Made by a program: the position numbers and the translations under genes. The notes under the pieces are model-generated. The model searched no databases, was not told where the DNA came from, and was given only the letters and a program-made list of their open reading frames with translations. Positions 1 to 9,413 of a stretch of DNA of 64,000 nucleotides are shown piece after piece. Source of the stretch: an uncultured Dyadobacter sp. (GTDB lineage Bacteria; Bacteroidota; Bacteroidia; Cytophagales; Spirosomataceae). The stretch is taken from positions 1 through 64,000 of the forward strand of contig NZ_CAMLSE010000013.1 of the NCBI RefSeq assembly GCF_946482605.1, given 5' to 3'. The first letter of the stretch is position 1. Each line of letters starts with the position of its first letter.

Positions 1-1818
1 ATGAAAACGGTCGTGGCTGGGAAAGAAATTGTGACCAGGTTGCCTTCGGTACCTGCCATGACATTAAGGAAAGTCGGAGTGATCATTGATGGCAGCGCGA
101 TAAGTGGTGCCGGGAAAAATGAAGTGGTGCTGAACTTGATGCAGAACGGCAAGTTGACGGATCAATCTAAGATCTCGATCCAGTCGGTGGAAGCGGGTAA
201 GCAATATAGCCGGACGTTTGTAAGCGAATTGGACGGCAGTGTGCAGTATTTTGCCGTTTCACCACAAATCAAAGGCAATTCATCTGAAAAGCCAGCGCTG
301 TTTTTCTCTGTGCATGGTGCAGAGGTTCAGGCTATTAGTCAGGCCAGAGCTTATAAGCCGAAAGATTGGGGAGTGCTGGTTGCGCCTACCAACCGCCGGC
401 CGCGCGGGTTCAATTGGGAGGACTGGGGACGAATGGACGCTATGGAAGTGCTAAGCATCGCAAAAAAACAATTCAATCCTGATCCGTCACGTATATACCT
501 GACCGGACACTCGATGGGAGGGCATGGAACCTGGTTCCTCGGTGCGACTTACCCGGACAAATGGGCTGCCATAGCCCCGTCGGCCGGATATCCAACGCTG
601 GCTGCCTACGGCTCCCACGATGGCATGATTCCCGACAGCGCCGGCTCGCCGATAGAAGCTATGTTGCTGAGAGCGAGCAATCCAAGTAATGTACTGGCAT
701 TGACTTCGAACTACAAGAGCCTGGGTGTTTACGTGGCTCATGGTGATGCCGATAGAACGGTACCTGTGACTTATGCGCGCCAGATGCGGGATATTCTCGG
801 AAAATTCCACCGGGATTTCAGTTATTATGAACACGTGGGAGGGGAGCATTGGTATGGCGACATCAGCGTGGATTGGCCACCGATCTTTCAATTTTTCGGC
901 TGGCATTCCATCCCGAAAGACACGACGGTTACGTCGATCAACTTTATGACCGCAAACCCGGGCATCTCGTCACGCATGCGTTGGGCAGCGGTGCATCAGC
1001 AGATCAATGCATTGAAATACAGCCATATTAAACTGAATAGCAGCAAGACGAGCCTTCGAATCGATGGTACAACCGAAAACGTGGCACTGCTTTCACTGGA
1101 TCTCGGCGCATTTGCAACCGGTTCGAAATTAAAGATCGCATTGGATGGCCAGGTATCTATCGAATATGAGGTGAAGGGCAACGAAACGATTTACCTTAAA
1201 AATGACGGCAGCTGGAAACTTTCGGCAATGGCGGGAGCTGCGGAGAAGAATGCGGAACGAAGCGGTACTTTGAAGGATGCATTCAGAAACCGGATGGTGT
1301 ATGTGTACGCGACAGGCGGAAGCGCTGAAGATAAGACCTGGGCATTGGAAAAGGCAACTTTTGACGCGGAATCATGGTACTATCGCGGGAACGGGGCAGT
1401 TGATATCGTTGCGGACAAAGATTTTGATCCTCAGCAGTTTAAAGACAGAGGTGTGATCCTGTATGGTAACAAATCGACCAACCTGGTCTGGGACAAAGTC
1501 TTGAAAAACTGCCCGGTGACTGTAACGAACGGCAAGATCGATGTAGGAGGAAAGCAGTTCACGGGAACCGACCTTGCGACCTATTTCATTTACCCCAGGT
1601 CTGATAGCAGGACTGCATCGGTTACTGTGATCTCGGGGACCGGAAAGCCGGGCTTTCAGGCAGCTAATGCTAACCAATATTTCAGTGGCGGCAGTGGGTT
1701 TCCGGATCTGATGATCTTTTCTGCGGATATGTTGAAGAACGGAATTAAGGAAGTAAAGATGGCCGGATTCTTTGGAAACGACTGGTCGGTGGAAAAAGGG
1801 GAGTTTGTGGAGAAATAG
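1..1818 (+). CDS. Secreted-type alpha/beta hydrolase (esterase/peptidase S9-like), 5' end outside window
   Basis: The reading frame is open from the first base, so the ATG at position 1 is probably internal and the true N-terminus with any signal peptide lies upstream. The nucleophile elbow GHSMGG puts the catalytic serine at about residue 171 of the visible part. HGDADRTVP supplies a likely catalytic Asp near 251, and GGEHWYGD a likely His near 283. This is the serine-hydrolase triad order of poly(3-hydroxybutyrate) depolymerase / prolyl oligopeptidase-like esterases. The remaining ~300 residues are rich in beta structure and I cannot assign them. The substrate is unknown; a polysaccharide ester or peptide is possible. 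It is convergent with the next gene across a repeat-bearing spacer. Confidence 0.8.
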   Translation: MKTVVAGKEIVTRLPSVPAMTLRKVGVIIDGSAISGAGKNEVVLNLMQNGKLTDQSKISIQSVEAGKQYSRTFVSELDGSVQYFAVSPQIKGNSSEKPALFFSVHGAEVQAISQARAYKPKDWGVLVAPTNRRPRGFNWEDWGRMDAMEVLSIAKKQFNPDPSRIYLTGHSMGGHGTWFLGATYPDKWAAIAPSAGYPTLAAYGSHDGMIPDSAGSPIEAMLLRASNPSNVLALTSNYKSLGVYVAHGDADRTVPVTYARQMRDILGKFHRDFSYYEHVGGEHWYGDISVDWPPIFQFFGWHSIPKDTTVTSINFMTANPGISSRMRWAAVHQQINALKYSHIKLNSSKTSLRIDGTTENVALLSLDLGAFATGSKLKIALDGQVSIEYEVKGNETIYLKNDGSWKLSAMAGAAEKNAERSGTLKDAFRNRMVYVYATGGSAEDKTWALEKATFDAESWYYRGNGAVDIVADKDFDPQQFKDRGVILYGNKSTNLVWDKVLKNCPVTVTNGKIDVGGKQFTGTDLATYFIYPRSDSRTASVTVISGTGKPGFQAANANQYFSGGSGFPDLMIFSADMLKNGIKEVKMAGFFGNDWSVEKGEFVEK

Positions 1819-1824
1819 CAGTTA

Positions 1825-1964
1825 GCTATAAGCTGTAAGCCATAAGCAATAGGCTGTATGTTAAAAGGCTGTATGAAAGGTGGTTATGATGTCCATTTTA
1901 CATACAGCCTTTTCTCTTTTACTTACAGCTTATAGCCTATGGCTTATAGCCTTTTGCTTACAGC
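1825..1964. repeat. Inverted pair of degenerate 7-bp tandem arrays around a hairpin
   Basis: Five units with exact 7-bp spacing run from 1825 to 1859 (for example GCTATAA, GCTGTAA). Six units in the opposite orientation run from 1923 to 1964 (for example TTACAGC, TTATAGC). Between them a perfect 13-bp stem, AAAAGGCTGTATG at 1863-1875 and its complement at 1901-1913, closes a 25-nt loop and is followed by T-rich sequence. It lies between two convergent genes and can serve as a bidirectional terminator. The 7-bp period is seen directly; its function is unknown. Confidence 0.8.
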
Positions 1965-1974
1965 CCATTTCCGT

Positions 1975-2793
1975 TCATCCATTATCCGCAAACTCCGGAT
2001 AGAGTGTCATCCCGCCGTCAATATAGAGTGTCTCGCCATTGACATAGTCGGAATCGTCCGATGAGAGCCAGGCCACTGCCTTTGCGACATCTTGTGCGGT
2101 ACCGATCCTTTTGTAGGGGATCAGGTGGAGCAGATCCTTGTATTTTTCGGGATCAGACCAAACATCCTGGTTGATTGGCGTCTTGATGGCCCCGGGGCTT
2201 ACCGAATTCACGCGGATCTTATGCGGTGCAAGTTCCTGCGATATCGATTTCATAAACATCATAATGCCACCCTTGGACGCTGCATAGTTTACATGTCCCG
2301 CCCAGGGAATTACGTCGTGCACGGAGCTCATGAGTACGATCTTGCCGATGGCGAGTTCGCTGTGGTCAATAGCTGTAACCGCCTCTTTTTGAGCGACAAA
2401 CTGCCTCGCAGCTTCCCGGCAAGCCAAAAACTGACCCGTCAGATTAACGTCGATTACCTTCTGCCACTGCTCCAAAGTCATTTCCAGGAACGGCGCGTCT
2501 TTTTGCAGGCCTGCGTTGCTTACCAGCACGTCGAGCCGACCGAATTGATTGACCGTTTCACTGAACAAAGCCTTCACTTCTACTTCTTTGCTCACATCAG
2601 CCTTCACGAGAATGGCACTGCCGCCGTTGGAACGGATTTCATCGACCACTTTCTGACCTTCGGCTGCATTGGAACTGTAATTTACAACTACATGGGCGCC
2701 GCTGTTACCAAAATGCAATGCACAGGCCTTGCCGATTCCGGAGCTCGATCCGGTGACGATCACGACCTGATCTTTGAATTTTTGATCAATCAT
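1975..2793 (-). CDS. SDR family oxidoreductase (glucose 1-dehydrogenase-like)
   Basis: This is a classical short-chain dehydrogenase of 272 residues. The N-terminal Rossmann motif TGSSSGIG (about 14-21) binds NAD(P); NAG follows near 95; and the catalytic Ser...YAASK motif lies around 150-175. The C-terminal VNGETLYIDGG is typical of the family. I chose the ATG at 2793 because it directly precedes the Rossmann fold and overlaps the stop of the upstream gene as ATGA; an in-frame ATG at 2829 would add 12 unconserved residues. The substrate cannot be read; similar proteins are annotated as glucose dehydrogenases or general-stress SDRs. Confidence 0.88.
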   Translation of the reverse strand: MIDQKFKDQVVIVTGSSSGIGKACALHFGNSGAHVVVNYSSNAAEGQKVVDEIRSNGGSAILVKADVSKEVEVKALFSETVNQFGRLDVLVSNAGLQKDAPFLEMTLEQWQKVIDVNLTGQFLACREAARQFVAQKEAVTAIDHSELAIGKIVLMSSVHDVIPWAGHVNYAASKGGIMMFMKSISQELAPHKIRVNSVSPGAIKTPINQDVWSDPEKYKDLLHLIPYKRIGTAQDVAKAVAWLSSDDSDYVNGETLYIDGGMTLYPEFADNG

Positions 2794-3005
2794 ATCATTT
2801 CTTGTTCGACAGCTTTTAATTTTTTCCAAACGCGGCGGTTCACGTTTTTGACCGCCCAGTTTTTCGCAATCAGAATTGCCTTGGAAACAGCTTCACGCGG
2901 TGAGATATTGGTTGATCTCAATAACTCCTGCGCGATAGAGACCGCTTTTTCGCGGGTAGTAGGAGATAAGTACATCAATTCTGGCAATGCGATTCTTGCG
3001 TCCAT
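2790..3005 (-). CDS. Small conserved-type hypothetical protein, coupled to SDR
   Basis: A 71-residue, basic, mostly helical protein with no signal peptide or cysteines; I do not recognise the family. Residues 15-50 read as two amphipathic helices (EKAVSIAQELL and REAVSKAILIAKNWA), and the C-terminus is Lys/Arg-rich. Its stop codon overlaps the SDR start (ATGA), so the two are probably translationally coupled and co-transcribed. A promoter would lie between it and the dnaK terminator. The tight coupling argues that it is a real gene; a nucleic-acid or partner-protein role is only a guess. Confidence 0.65.
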   Translation of the reverse strand: MDARIALPELMYLSPTTREKAVSIAQELLRSTNISPREAVSKAILIAKNWAVKNVNRRVWKKLKAVEQEMI

Positions 3006-3146
3006 AGAGTCTGAAGTTTGATAAGTGGTTTTGATTTGATTGATGATGATTGACTAGTTTGGTTAAAATTTAATGCCAGTTATACAACGGCAGCTTTCCC
3101 ATTTATATATACGTGCAAGCTCCCCAAATTGTAACACTGCGGGTAA

Positions 3147-3182
3147 AAAAAATCCCCATCTGTTTAAGGACGGGGATTTTTT
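3147..3182 (-). terminator. Intrinsic terminator of dnaK
   Basis: The arms AAAAAATCCCC and GGGGATTTTTT pair around a 14-nt loop, just past the dnaK stop codon on the minus strand and ending in a T-tract. No plus-strand gene ends here. Confidence 0.85.
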
Positions 3183-3194
3183 ATGAATTCAGGC

Positions 3195-5105
3195 TTATTT
3201 GACTTCTTCAAAATTGACGTCCGTCACATCGTCTGTAGCTCCGTTGTTACCGGCTCCGGGATTACCGGTTGGGCCCTCAGCTCCTGGCTGAGGCTGACCT
3301 TCACCACCTTGCGCATACATTTCCTGAGCGGAAGCCTGCCATGCTGCATTCAGTTTCTCCATAGCGGTATCAATTCCGGCGAGATCCTGAGACTGGTGAG
3401 CAGATTTCAGTTCGGCCAAAGCGCCTTCGATGTTGGATTTATTACCATCCGAAAGTTTATCGCCGTATTCTTTCAGCTGCTTCTCAGTTGAGAAAATCAG
3501 ACTGTCGGCACCGTTGATTTTTTCGATCTTTTCACGCTCTGCCTTATCAGCAGCTTCGTTGGCCTTCGCTTCTTCACGCATTTTGTTGATTTCTGCGTCG
3601 GTCAGACCGCTGGAAGCTTCGATCCTGATCTTCTGTTCTTTATTGGTTCCCTTGTCTTTCGCAGATACGTGCAGGATACCATTTGCATCCACGTCGAACG
3701 TAACTTCGATTTGCGGTACACCACGCTGTGCAGGCGGGATGTCAGCGAGATGGAAGCGTCCCAGCGTACGGTTTTGATTAGCCATCGGGCGCTCGCCTTG
3801 CAGCACGTGTATTTCCACAGACGGCTGATTATCAGCAGCGGTCGAGAAAGTTTCAGTTTTCTTCGAAGGGATCGTGGTGTTCGCGTCGATCAGTTTGGTG
3901 AAAACACCGCCCAGCGTTTCGATACCCAGCGACAAAGGAATAACGTCCAAAAGAAGCACGTCTTTTACTTCGCCTGTGAGTACACCACCCTGGATTGCCG
4001 CGCCTACTGCAACAGCTTCGTCAGGGTTTACGTTTTTCGAAGGTTTTTTACCAAAGAACTTCTCAACTTCTTCCTGTACCCGCGGGATACGCGTAGATCC
4101 ACCCACAAGGATTACTTCATTGATATCGCTGTTGGAATACCCTGCGTTTTTCATGGCTCTCTTGCAAGGCTCCATCATTCTCTGGAACAATGTGTCAGCC
4201 AGTTGTTCGAATTTGGCACGTGTCAAAGTGCGAACAAGGTGCTTGGGGATACCGTCAACAGGGAAGATGTAAGGCAGGTTGATCTCAGTCTGCGTCGAGC
4301 TCGACAATTCAACCTTGGCTTTTTCAGCTGCCTCTTTCAGACGCTGCAATGCCATCGGATCTTTTTTCAGATCTACGCCTTCGTCTTTCTGGAACTCGTC
4401 AGCAAGCCAGTTGATGATCACCTGGTCGAAGTCATCACCACCCAAATGTGTATCACCGTCGGTAGATTTTACTTCAAAAACGCCATCGCCCAATTCCAGG
4501 ATGGATACGTCGAATGTACCGCCACCTAAGTCGAATACAGCGATCTTCATGTCCATGTGCTGTTTGTCAAGACCGTAGGCTAGTGCAGCAGCGGTTGGTT
4601 CGTTGATGATACGCTTTACGTCGAGACCGGCAATCTGACCAGCTTCTTTGGTAGCCTGACGTTCCGCATCGTTAAAATAAGCTGGAACCGTGATAACTGC
4701 CTCTGTAACTTCCTGACCCAGATAGTCTTCCGCAGTTTGTCTCATTTTCTGAAGAATGAAAGCGGATACTTCCTGCGGCGTATAAAGCCTGTCGCCGATT
4801 GGAATGCGTGGCGTGTTGTTAGGGCCTTTTTCTACGCTGTACGCAACCGTCTTCATTTCTGAGGTTGTGTCATCGTATTTTTTGCCCATAAATCTTTTAA
4901 TGGAGCTAATAGTATGCTTGGGATTGGTAATCGCCTGACGTTTGGCCGGTGCTCCGATTTTGCGTTCACCATTATCCATGAATGCAACCACAGAAGGAGT
5001 AGTGCGGGCACCTTCGCTGTTGGCTATTACAACCGGCTCGTTACCCTCCATGACAGCCACGCAGGAGTTCGTTGTTCCTAAGTCTATGCCAATAATTTTT
5101 CCCAT
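3195..5105 (-). CDS. dnaK: Molecular chaperone DnaK (Hsp70)
   Basis: Cytoplasmic Hsp70 chaperone that binds exposed hydrophobic peptides in an ATP-dependent cycle with DnaJ and GrpE. The 636-residue length is normal. It starts with [20 protein letters not shown] (phosphate-binding 1), has [14 protein letters not shown] near 200 and [11 protein letters not shown] near 340, and the linker [16 protein letters not shown] near 390 leads to the substrate-binding domain. The Gly/Pro/Asn-rich tail ends in EEVK. Neither dnaJ nor grpE is adjacent. It is followed by a strong terminator and stands alone as a transcription unit. A TGACA-AAG-TGTCA dyad lies ~120 bp upstream. Confidence 0.99.
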   Translation of the reverse strand: MGKIIGIDLGTTNSCVAVMEGNEPVVIANSEGARTTPSVVAFMDNGERKIGAPAKRQAITNPKHTISSIKRFMGKKYDDTTSEMKTVAYSVEKGPNNTPRIPIGDRLYTPQEVSAFILQKMRQTAEDYLGQEVTEAVITVPAYFNDAERQATKEAGQIAGLDVKRIINEPTAAALAYGLDKQHMDMKIAVFDLGGGTFDVSILELGDGVFEVKSTDGDTHLGGDDFDQVIINWLADEFQKDEGVDLKKDPMALQRLKEAAEKAKVELSSSTQTEINLPYIFPVDGIPKHLVRTLTRAKFEQLADTLFQRMMEPCKRAMKNAGYSNSDINEVILVGGSTRIPRVQEEVEKFFGKKPSKNVNPDEAVAVGAAIQGGVLTGEVKDVLLLDVIPLSLGIETLGGVFTKLIDANTTIPSKKTETFSTAADNQPSVEIHVLQGERPMANQNRTLGRFHLADIPPAQRGVPQIEVTFDVDANGILHVSAKDKGTNKEQKIRIEASSGLTDAEINKMREEAKANEAADKAEREKIEKINGADSLIFSTEKQLKEYGDKLSDGNKSNIEGALAELKSAHQSQDLAGIDTAMEKLNAAWQASAQEMYAQGGEGQPQPGAEGPTGNPGAGNNGATDDVTDVNFEEVK

Positions 5106-5222
5106 TGTTCTATTTTATAAGTTAAGTATAATTTGATTCTGGAACCTGAACCGCCCCAATTCGACGGTCACTGGGAATTTTACTAAAAACCCCGTACCAG
5201 AAACACCTATAAAAAATGGGAG

Positions 5223-5255
5223 TGACAAAGTGTCAGGCCGAAGGTTCGGCCTGAC
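5223..5255. promoter_or_regulatory. Overlapping dyads between dnaK and phospholipase C
   Basis: TGACA-AAG-TGTCA (5223-5235) runs into an 11-bp stem GTCAGGCCGAA / TTCGGCCTGAC (5232-5255). The hairpin begins ~16 nt after the phospholipase stop and may terminate that gene, although the T-run lies ~20 nt further on. The first dyad is ~120 bp upstream of the dnaK start and could be an operator. Neither role is established by sequence alone. Confidence 0.45.
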
Positions 5256-5270
5256 GGAGAGCTTTTCAAT

Positions 5271-7814
5271 TTAGCCGATGACCTGGCCCATATAAGGATC
5301 ACTTTCGCTGACATTACCGGTTTCCACGTGGCCCGCGTGACGGATGATCAGGTCTGGTTGGCCTTCAACGACGATGGAGAAGTCATACCAGTTTGCGCTT
5401 TTGGAAGCATTAATGGTCACCACCCTTCCTTTTACCACATCTTTATCCATTTTTTGAACGGCCACGGTCTGATTTTCAGCTCCGTACAGGTTATCTTTTA
5501 CCGTTACCCGGTATTCTCTGGACGAACTAGTGTTATCGATATCCAGGTGGATATTACCGGTCGGCCTCCTGTTTCCGTCCAACTCCAACCGGGTTCTGAA
5601 CCGGATATCGTGCTGATCTTTATTCCCGGCATATTCCCGGAAAAATCCATTAGGTCCGTATACCCGCAAATGGTATTTTCCGCCTTCGAAATCGGCCGGG
5701 TTCCAGGCGCAATGAATGGCGTCGCCCGCCTTTACGGCATAGTTCCAGACTTTCACCTGCTCATTTTTATATTTCCCGGGCGCATAAATCATAAAAGGTG
5801 CCCCGGCTGATTTGTCGTTAAATATGCCATTTCTGGCTTCGAGCTTAATTTGAAATGCATTTTTGGCAGGATTATAGCCGCCATCTGCATAAAGTTCATA
5901 GGGAATGGGGCAGGCAGGGCGGGTCCCTTTTTCCTGATTCGGCAGGATAGGGGATGTCAACGGATTCTTATTCACCTCATCGATCTCGGCCTTCGACAAT
6001 GCCTTGTAGCCATTGGGCAGCTTTCTGAATTTGGCATTATGAATTCCCTCCATGAACTCGTCCCTTTCCAGGAATGTGGGCAGGGGAAGCTGCTCACCGG
6101 CATAGGGAGCGAACGTCGAAGTAAGGTCGCCGCAGATCGTCCGCCGCCATGCACTGATATTGGTTTCCCGGATAGGCTTGCCGCTTTTGTGACTTACAAA
6201 GGTTTCCAGGAATTGCAGAATGGAAGTATGGTCGAAAACCTCGGAGCAAACCTTGCCGCCGCGGTTCCAGGGTGAAGCGACGACGAGCGGGACCCGGTAG
6301 CCGAGCCCGATCGGACTTTCTCGGGAGTCCTTTTTATCCTTTTTGGTCATATCCTGCTCCAAAGTAACGTACTCCGTTTTGCAGTCGATTCCCGACGATA
6401 CCGCACCGGTATCCTCTTTATAGGGGTTGGGAACCGAGAAAGGCGGCACGTGATCGAAGTAGCCGTCATTTTCATCGTAGCAAAGTATGAATATGGTCTT
6501 TTTCCAAACCTCCGGATCGGCAGTCAGAATGTCGAGCACTTCTGAAACATACCATGCTCCATACCAGGGCGAGGTAGGGTGGTCGGAAAAGTTTTCAGGA
6601 GCAACCAGCCAGCTTACCGTCGGAAGCTTTCCGTCCTTAACGTCCGCCCTGAATTGGTGCAGAATATCGCCAAGTGGGGCTTTGGCTTCATGCTCGATAT
6701 CTCCATCCTGGTATTTGACGGTCGTGATGTTACGGTAATCAGGATTGTTTTTGTTGGTGGTAAATGCCTTGCTATGAATATTTTTACTTCGCTGTGAGAG
6801 CTTCTCATAGTTTTCGGGGCTCCATCTCACAAGCTCTTCGGCTGCCAGTTTGAGAAGGGCCTTCTTTTCCCTGATGACTTTTTCGAGATCCGTTGCCTCT
6901 TTGCCAGTCAGCGTCTTTACTTTGGCCTCGGCGGTAGCGATCTCACCTGGCAGGGCTTTTTGCCTCTCTTTGAGATAGTTCTGATAGCCGGTATGGAACC
7001 GGATGTTGTATTGGGAAAACCATTCGATGGGATTGTCCGTGAAATTGGCCAGCCATGAGTCTTCCTCGCCGGTAAAGCCGGTTGAGATACTCAACTCATT
7101 CTGATAAATCCTCCACGACACACCGTGGTCTTCGAGCCTTTCCGGGAACGTGGTCCAGGATGCTTCCCGGTCGTCGGTCACGTTTTCGTTACGAACATTG
7201 GCATAATGCTTCGGATCCGGATTCTCGCGGACCGTTCCACTCCAGAGATAAAGCCTGTTGGGAGTAGTACCGGTGAGGGAAGAGCAGAAGTTCTGATCAC
7301 ATACCGTGAACGCATCGGCCATCGCGTAGTAAAAAGGAATGTCCTCGCGGTTATAAAAACCCTGCGTAAGCGGCATGCGGGCATAATCCTTGTGTCCGGG
7401 CTGCTTCGCAATCAGCCATTGGTCGTACCTGCCCTCATTACGGGCATCCACCTGGTTTGTCCAGGAATGCGGCAATGAGCCCATCCAGGTTGCTTTCGAT
7501 TCCCGCATATTGAGCCGGAAAGGCACATAGGTTTCTCCAAATACATTGGTTTGCAACCAAACCAGGTTTTTGTTGGGCAAGCTGATCGCCCTGGGGTCGT
7601 TGAAGCCCCGAACGCCCCGAAGGGAGCCATAGGAATGGTCGAATGAGCGATTTTCCTGCATCAGGATCACCACATGTTCTGCGTCCTGCCAGGTACTGCC
7701 TTTCGGCGGGTTAATGGCAAATGCTTTCTGAATAGAAGCGGGTAAGGTGCTGAATAATCCGGCTGCTCCTGTGAGCATGGTGGCTTTCCGGATAAATTCT
7801 CTTCTCGAGTCCAT
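5271..7814 (-). CDS. Phosphocholine-specific phospholipase C, Tat-exported
   Basis: An 847-residue secreted phosphoesterase of the non-haemolytic PlcN/acid-phosphatase family, which hydrolyses phosphatidylcholine-type lipids. The start at 7814 is chosen because it is followed at once by a twin-arginine signal (MDSRREFIRKAT then a hydrophobic stretch ending near SIQKAFA). The phosphoesterase domain begins with the VILMQENRSFDHSYG motif near 55 and runs to about 590. The last ~200 residues match the C-terminal DUF756-type beta domains that such enzymes carry in tandem. The length fits the family (~700-850). It is probably a phosphate- or choline-scavenging enzyme. A strong hairpin lies only 25 bp upstream of its start. 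Confidence 0.93.
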   Translation of the reverse strand: MDSRREFIRKATMLTGAAGLFSTLPASIQKAFAINPPKGSTWQDAEHVVILMQENRSFDHSYGSLRGVRGFNDPRAISLPNKNLVWLQTNVFGETYVPFRLNMRESKATWMGSLPHSWTNQVDARNEGRYDQWLIAKQPGHKDYARMPLTQGFYNREDIPFYYAMADAFTVCDQNFCSSLTGTTPNRLYLWSGTVRENPDPKHYANVRNENVTDDREASWTTFPERLEDHGVSWRIYQNELSISTGFTGEEDSWLANFTDNPIEWFSQYNIRFHTGYQNYLKERQKALPGEIATAEAKVKTLTGKEATDLEKVIREKKALLKLAAEELVRWSPENYEKLSQRSKNIHSKAFTTNKNNPDYRNITTVKYQDGDIEHEAKAPLGDILHQFRADVKDGKLPTVSWLVAPENFSDHPTSPWYGAWYVSEVLDILTADPEVWKKTIFILCYDENDGYFDHVPPFSVPNPYKEDTGAVSSGIDCKTEYVTLEQDMTKKDKKDSRESPIGLGYRVPLVVASPWNRGGKVCSEVFDHTSILQFLETFVSHKSGKPIRETNISAWRRTICGDLTSTFAPYAGEQLPLPTFLERDEFMEGIHNAKFRKLPNGYKALSKAEIDEVNKNPLTSPILPNQEKGTRPACPIPYELYADGGYNPAKNAFQIKLEARNGIFNDKSAGAPFMIYAPGKYKNEQVKVWNYAVKAGDAIHCAWNPADFEGGKYHLRVYGPNGFFREYAGNKDQHDIRFRTRLELDGNRRPTGNIHLDIDNTSSSREYRVTVKDNLYGAENQTVAVQKMDKDVVKGRVVTINASKSANWYDFSIVVEGQPDLIIRHAGHVETGNVSESDPYMGQVIG

Positions 7815-7839
7815 GGTAAGGTGAGTTATAAAAGGAAAA

Positions 7840-7893
7840 AGGGCTTTACGATAGTACATTATTTTGAACAAATGTACTATCGTTTTGAAGCCC
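7840..7893 (-). terminator. Long hairpin terminator upstream of phospholipase C
   Basis: The 13-bp perfect core ACGATAGTACATT (complement on the plus strand) is extended by an outer AGGGCTT/AAGCCCT pairing and closes a ~10-nt loop. On the minus strand it ends in TTTTTCCTTTT, so it terminates the DUF937 gene. TACATTTG (7869-7876, minus strand) at the loop matches the Bacteroidota -7 element TAnnTTTG; a good -33 element is not obvious. Confidence 0.75.
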
Positions 7894-7922
7894 TGATTTT
7901 ATCTTGTTATTATTCTTTGCAA

Positions 7923-8546
7923 TTACTTTCCGCCGAACAAGCCTCCCAGCATTCCCCCGAGATCGATGCCGCCACCTTGTGACGATTGGCCGGCCTGCGT
8001 ACCGCCGCCGCCGAACATGCTGCCGCCGACACGGACAAGATCGTTCATGTCCAGCTTGCCATCCGCCATTGCATAGCCGATCTGATTGAAGTCGAAACCG
8101 GACGATTGGCCCTGTACGGGGGCGGCGCTTTTTCCGGTAAGCCCGCCTAAAATGTCGTTGAAGTCAATGCTTGAATCGCCTGGATTACTCACCTTGCTGA
8201 TAAGCCCGCCCAGGACGCCGGGGAGTACTGAACTGACGATGCTGCCGGCTGTCTGGCTATTCATACCAAACTTTTGCATAATGGCTCCGATGGCATTGGT
8301 TGCGATGGAGGCGACAATGGGGTTATTCATCAGGGAAGAGGAAGAAGTACCGCTGTTCCCGGCCAGCAGGCCCATCAATCCGCCGAGGTTACCGCTTTGC
8401 GCGTGTTGCTGCAAACCGCCTGTGATAGAGCCCATTAAGGTCTGTATAACCTCCTCATTGTGCTCATTGGGGACGTCTGCATTTTGTACGACAGCTTGCT
8501 GTGAGTTCTGTTGTACCAGGTCGAAGAGTTGTTCCAGCATGTTCAT
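7923..8546 (-). CDS. DUF937 (YidB-like) domain protein
   Basis: A 207-residue protein with no signal peptide, belonging to the DUF937 family whose function is unknown. Residues ~20-130 contain repeated small-residue helices (IVASIATNAIGAIMQKFG, AGSIVSSVLPGVLGGLIS) typical of that family. The C-terminus is Gly-rich (GGSMFGGGG, GGMLGGLFGGK). Alternative start: Met3 at 8540. It lies downstream of rplT but is separated from it by a terminator, so it is probably its own unit. The abundance of Gly, Ser and Asn suggests a flexible, possibly self-associating protein; no enzyme motif is visible. Confidence 0.8.
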   Translation of the reverse strand: MNMLEQLFDLVQQNSQQAVVQNADVPNEHNEEVIQTLMGSITGGLQQHAQSGNLGGLMGLLAGNSGTSSSSLMNNPIVASIATNAIGAIMQKFGMNSQTAGSIVSSVLPGVLGGLISKVSNPGDSSIDFNDILGGLTGKSAAPVQGQSSGFDFNQIGYAMADGKLDMNDLVRVGGSMFGGGGTQAGQSSQGGGIDLGGMLGGLFGGK

Positions 8547-8606
8547 TTGGTTTTGAGGTACGATGGTTGATTATCGCCTGCAATATCCAAATTTTATGCA
8601 AAAAAA

Positions 8607-8627
8607 ATCCCGCCGGAGAGGCGGGAT
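8607..8627 (-). terminator. Terminator of the infC-rpmI-rplT cluster
   Basis: The arms ATCCCGCC (8607-8614) and GGCGGGAT (8620-8627) enclose a 5-nt loop. On the minus strand they are followed by a run of T, immediately after the rplT stop codon. Confidence 0.9.
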
Positions 8628-8633
8628 GCTGTT

Positions 8634-8978
8634 TTATTTTACCTGATCAACGATCGCTTTGAATGCATCGGGATGGTTCATCGCCAGGTCAGCGAGAACT
8701 TTCCTGTTCAGCTCAATACCTTTTGCACTAAGTTTGCCGATGAAAGCAGAATAAGACAATCCGTGGATACGTGCTCCTGCGTTGATACGCTGGATCCACA
8801 ATGCGCGGAAATTACGTTTCTTCTGTTTACGGCCTTCGTATGCGTAAGCCAAACCGCGCTCAACGGCGTTCTTGGCAACGGTCCATACATTTTTACGACG
8901 GCCGAAATAGCCTTTCGCAAGTTTTAAAACTTTTTTACGTCTTGCACGTGACGCAACGTGATTTACTGAACGTGGCAT
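8634..8978 (-). CDS. rplT: 50S ribosomal protein L20
   Basis: A 114-residue basic protein that binds 23S rRNA early in 50S assembly. The start [19 protein letters not shown] and the later motif FGRRKNVW...[14 protein letters not shown] are diagnostic. It is the last gene of the thrS-infC-rpmI-rplT order found in most bacteria. In other phyla L20 represses its own operon by binding mRNA; no L20-type pseudoknot was recognised here. About 100 bp separate it from rpmI. Confidence 0.99.
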   Translation of the reverse strand: MPRSVNHVASRARRKKVLKLAKGYFGRRKNVWTVAKNAVERGLAYAYEGRKQKKRNFRALWIQRINAGARIHGLSYSAFIGKLSAKGIELNRKVLADLAMNHPDAFKAIVDQVK

Positions 8979-9080
8979 AATTTAACTGTTTTTGATAATC
9001 GGCGCTCTGCTGAGTCTTTAATGCCTTTTATCGGGTTGAACAAAAAACCAGATTTTAATTTCTGATCGGCTTTTTACGGA

Positions 9081-9275
9081 TTATTTCCGAAGCATTGCCA
9101 ATACTTGCTTTTCGTTAGACACATCGATCAAACCGGTCTTAACCAAACCACGCTTACGCTTGTTTGATTTTTTAGTCAGGATGTGGCTGTGGAAAGCGTG
9201 TTTGCGTTTCACTTTTCCAGTGCCTGTCAGCGCAAAACGCTTTTTAGCACCAGAGTTTGTTTTCATTTTAGGCAT
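9081..9275 (-). CDS. rpmI: 50S ribosomal protein L35
   Basis: A 64-residue, very basic ribosomal protein. [20 protein letters not shown] followed by [15 protein letters not shown] is the L35 signature. It lies between infC and rplT. A strong terminator-like hairpin separates it from infC, so rpmI-rplT may have their own promoter or be expressed by partial read-through. Confidence 0.99.
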   Translation of the reverse strand: MPKMKTNSGAKKRFALTGTGKVKRKHAFHSHILTKKSNKRKRGLVKTGLIDVSNEKQVLAMLRK

Positions 9276-9344
9276 AATTCAAAAAACTAATAGTTGATAA
9301 AATATAAAACAGCGCGCAAAATTAGCCAAAATCTCTTTTAAATA

Positions 9345-9383
9345 AAAATCGTGTTTCCGACATAGTGTCAGAAACACGATTTT
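9345..9383 (-). terminator. Terminator/attenuator between infC and rpmI
   Basis: A perfect 13-bp stem (AAAATCGTGTTTC at 9345-9357, complement at 9371-9383) with a 13-nt loop and a T-rich tail on the minus strand. It lies 31 bp past the infC stop and ~70 bp before rpmI, inside what is normally one operon. Confidence 0.85.
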
Positions 9384-9413
9384 CCTATCAATTATACTTT
9401 ATCAATCAGCGTA

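Noticed and set aside
2092..3021. 309-residue ORF antisense to the SDR gene
   Set aside because: It overlaps the SDR and the 71-residue gene almost fully, has no domain-like features, and both sense genes have clear motifs or coupling.
3669..4529. 286-residue ORF antisense to dnaK
   Set aside because: Shadow of the strongly biased dnaK codons; composition (Arg, Phe, His-rich) is unlike a real protein.
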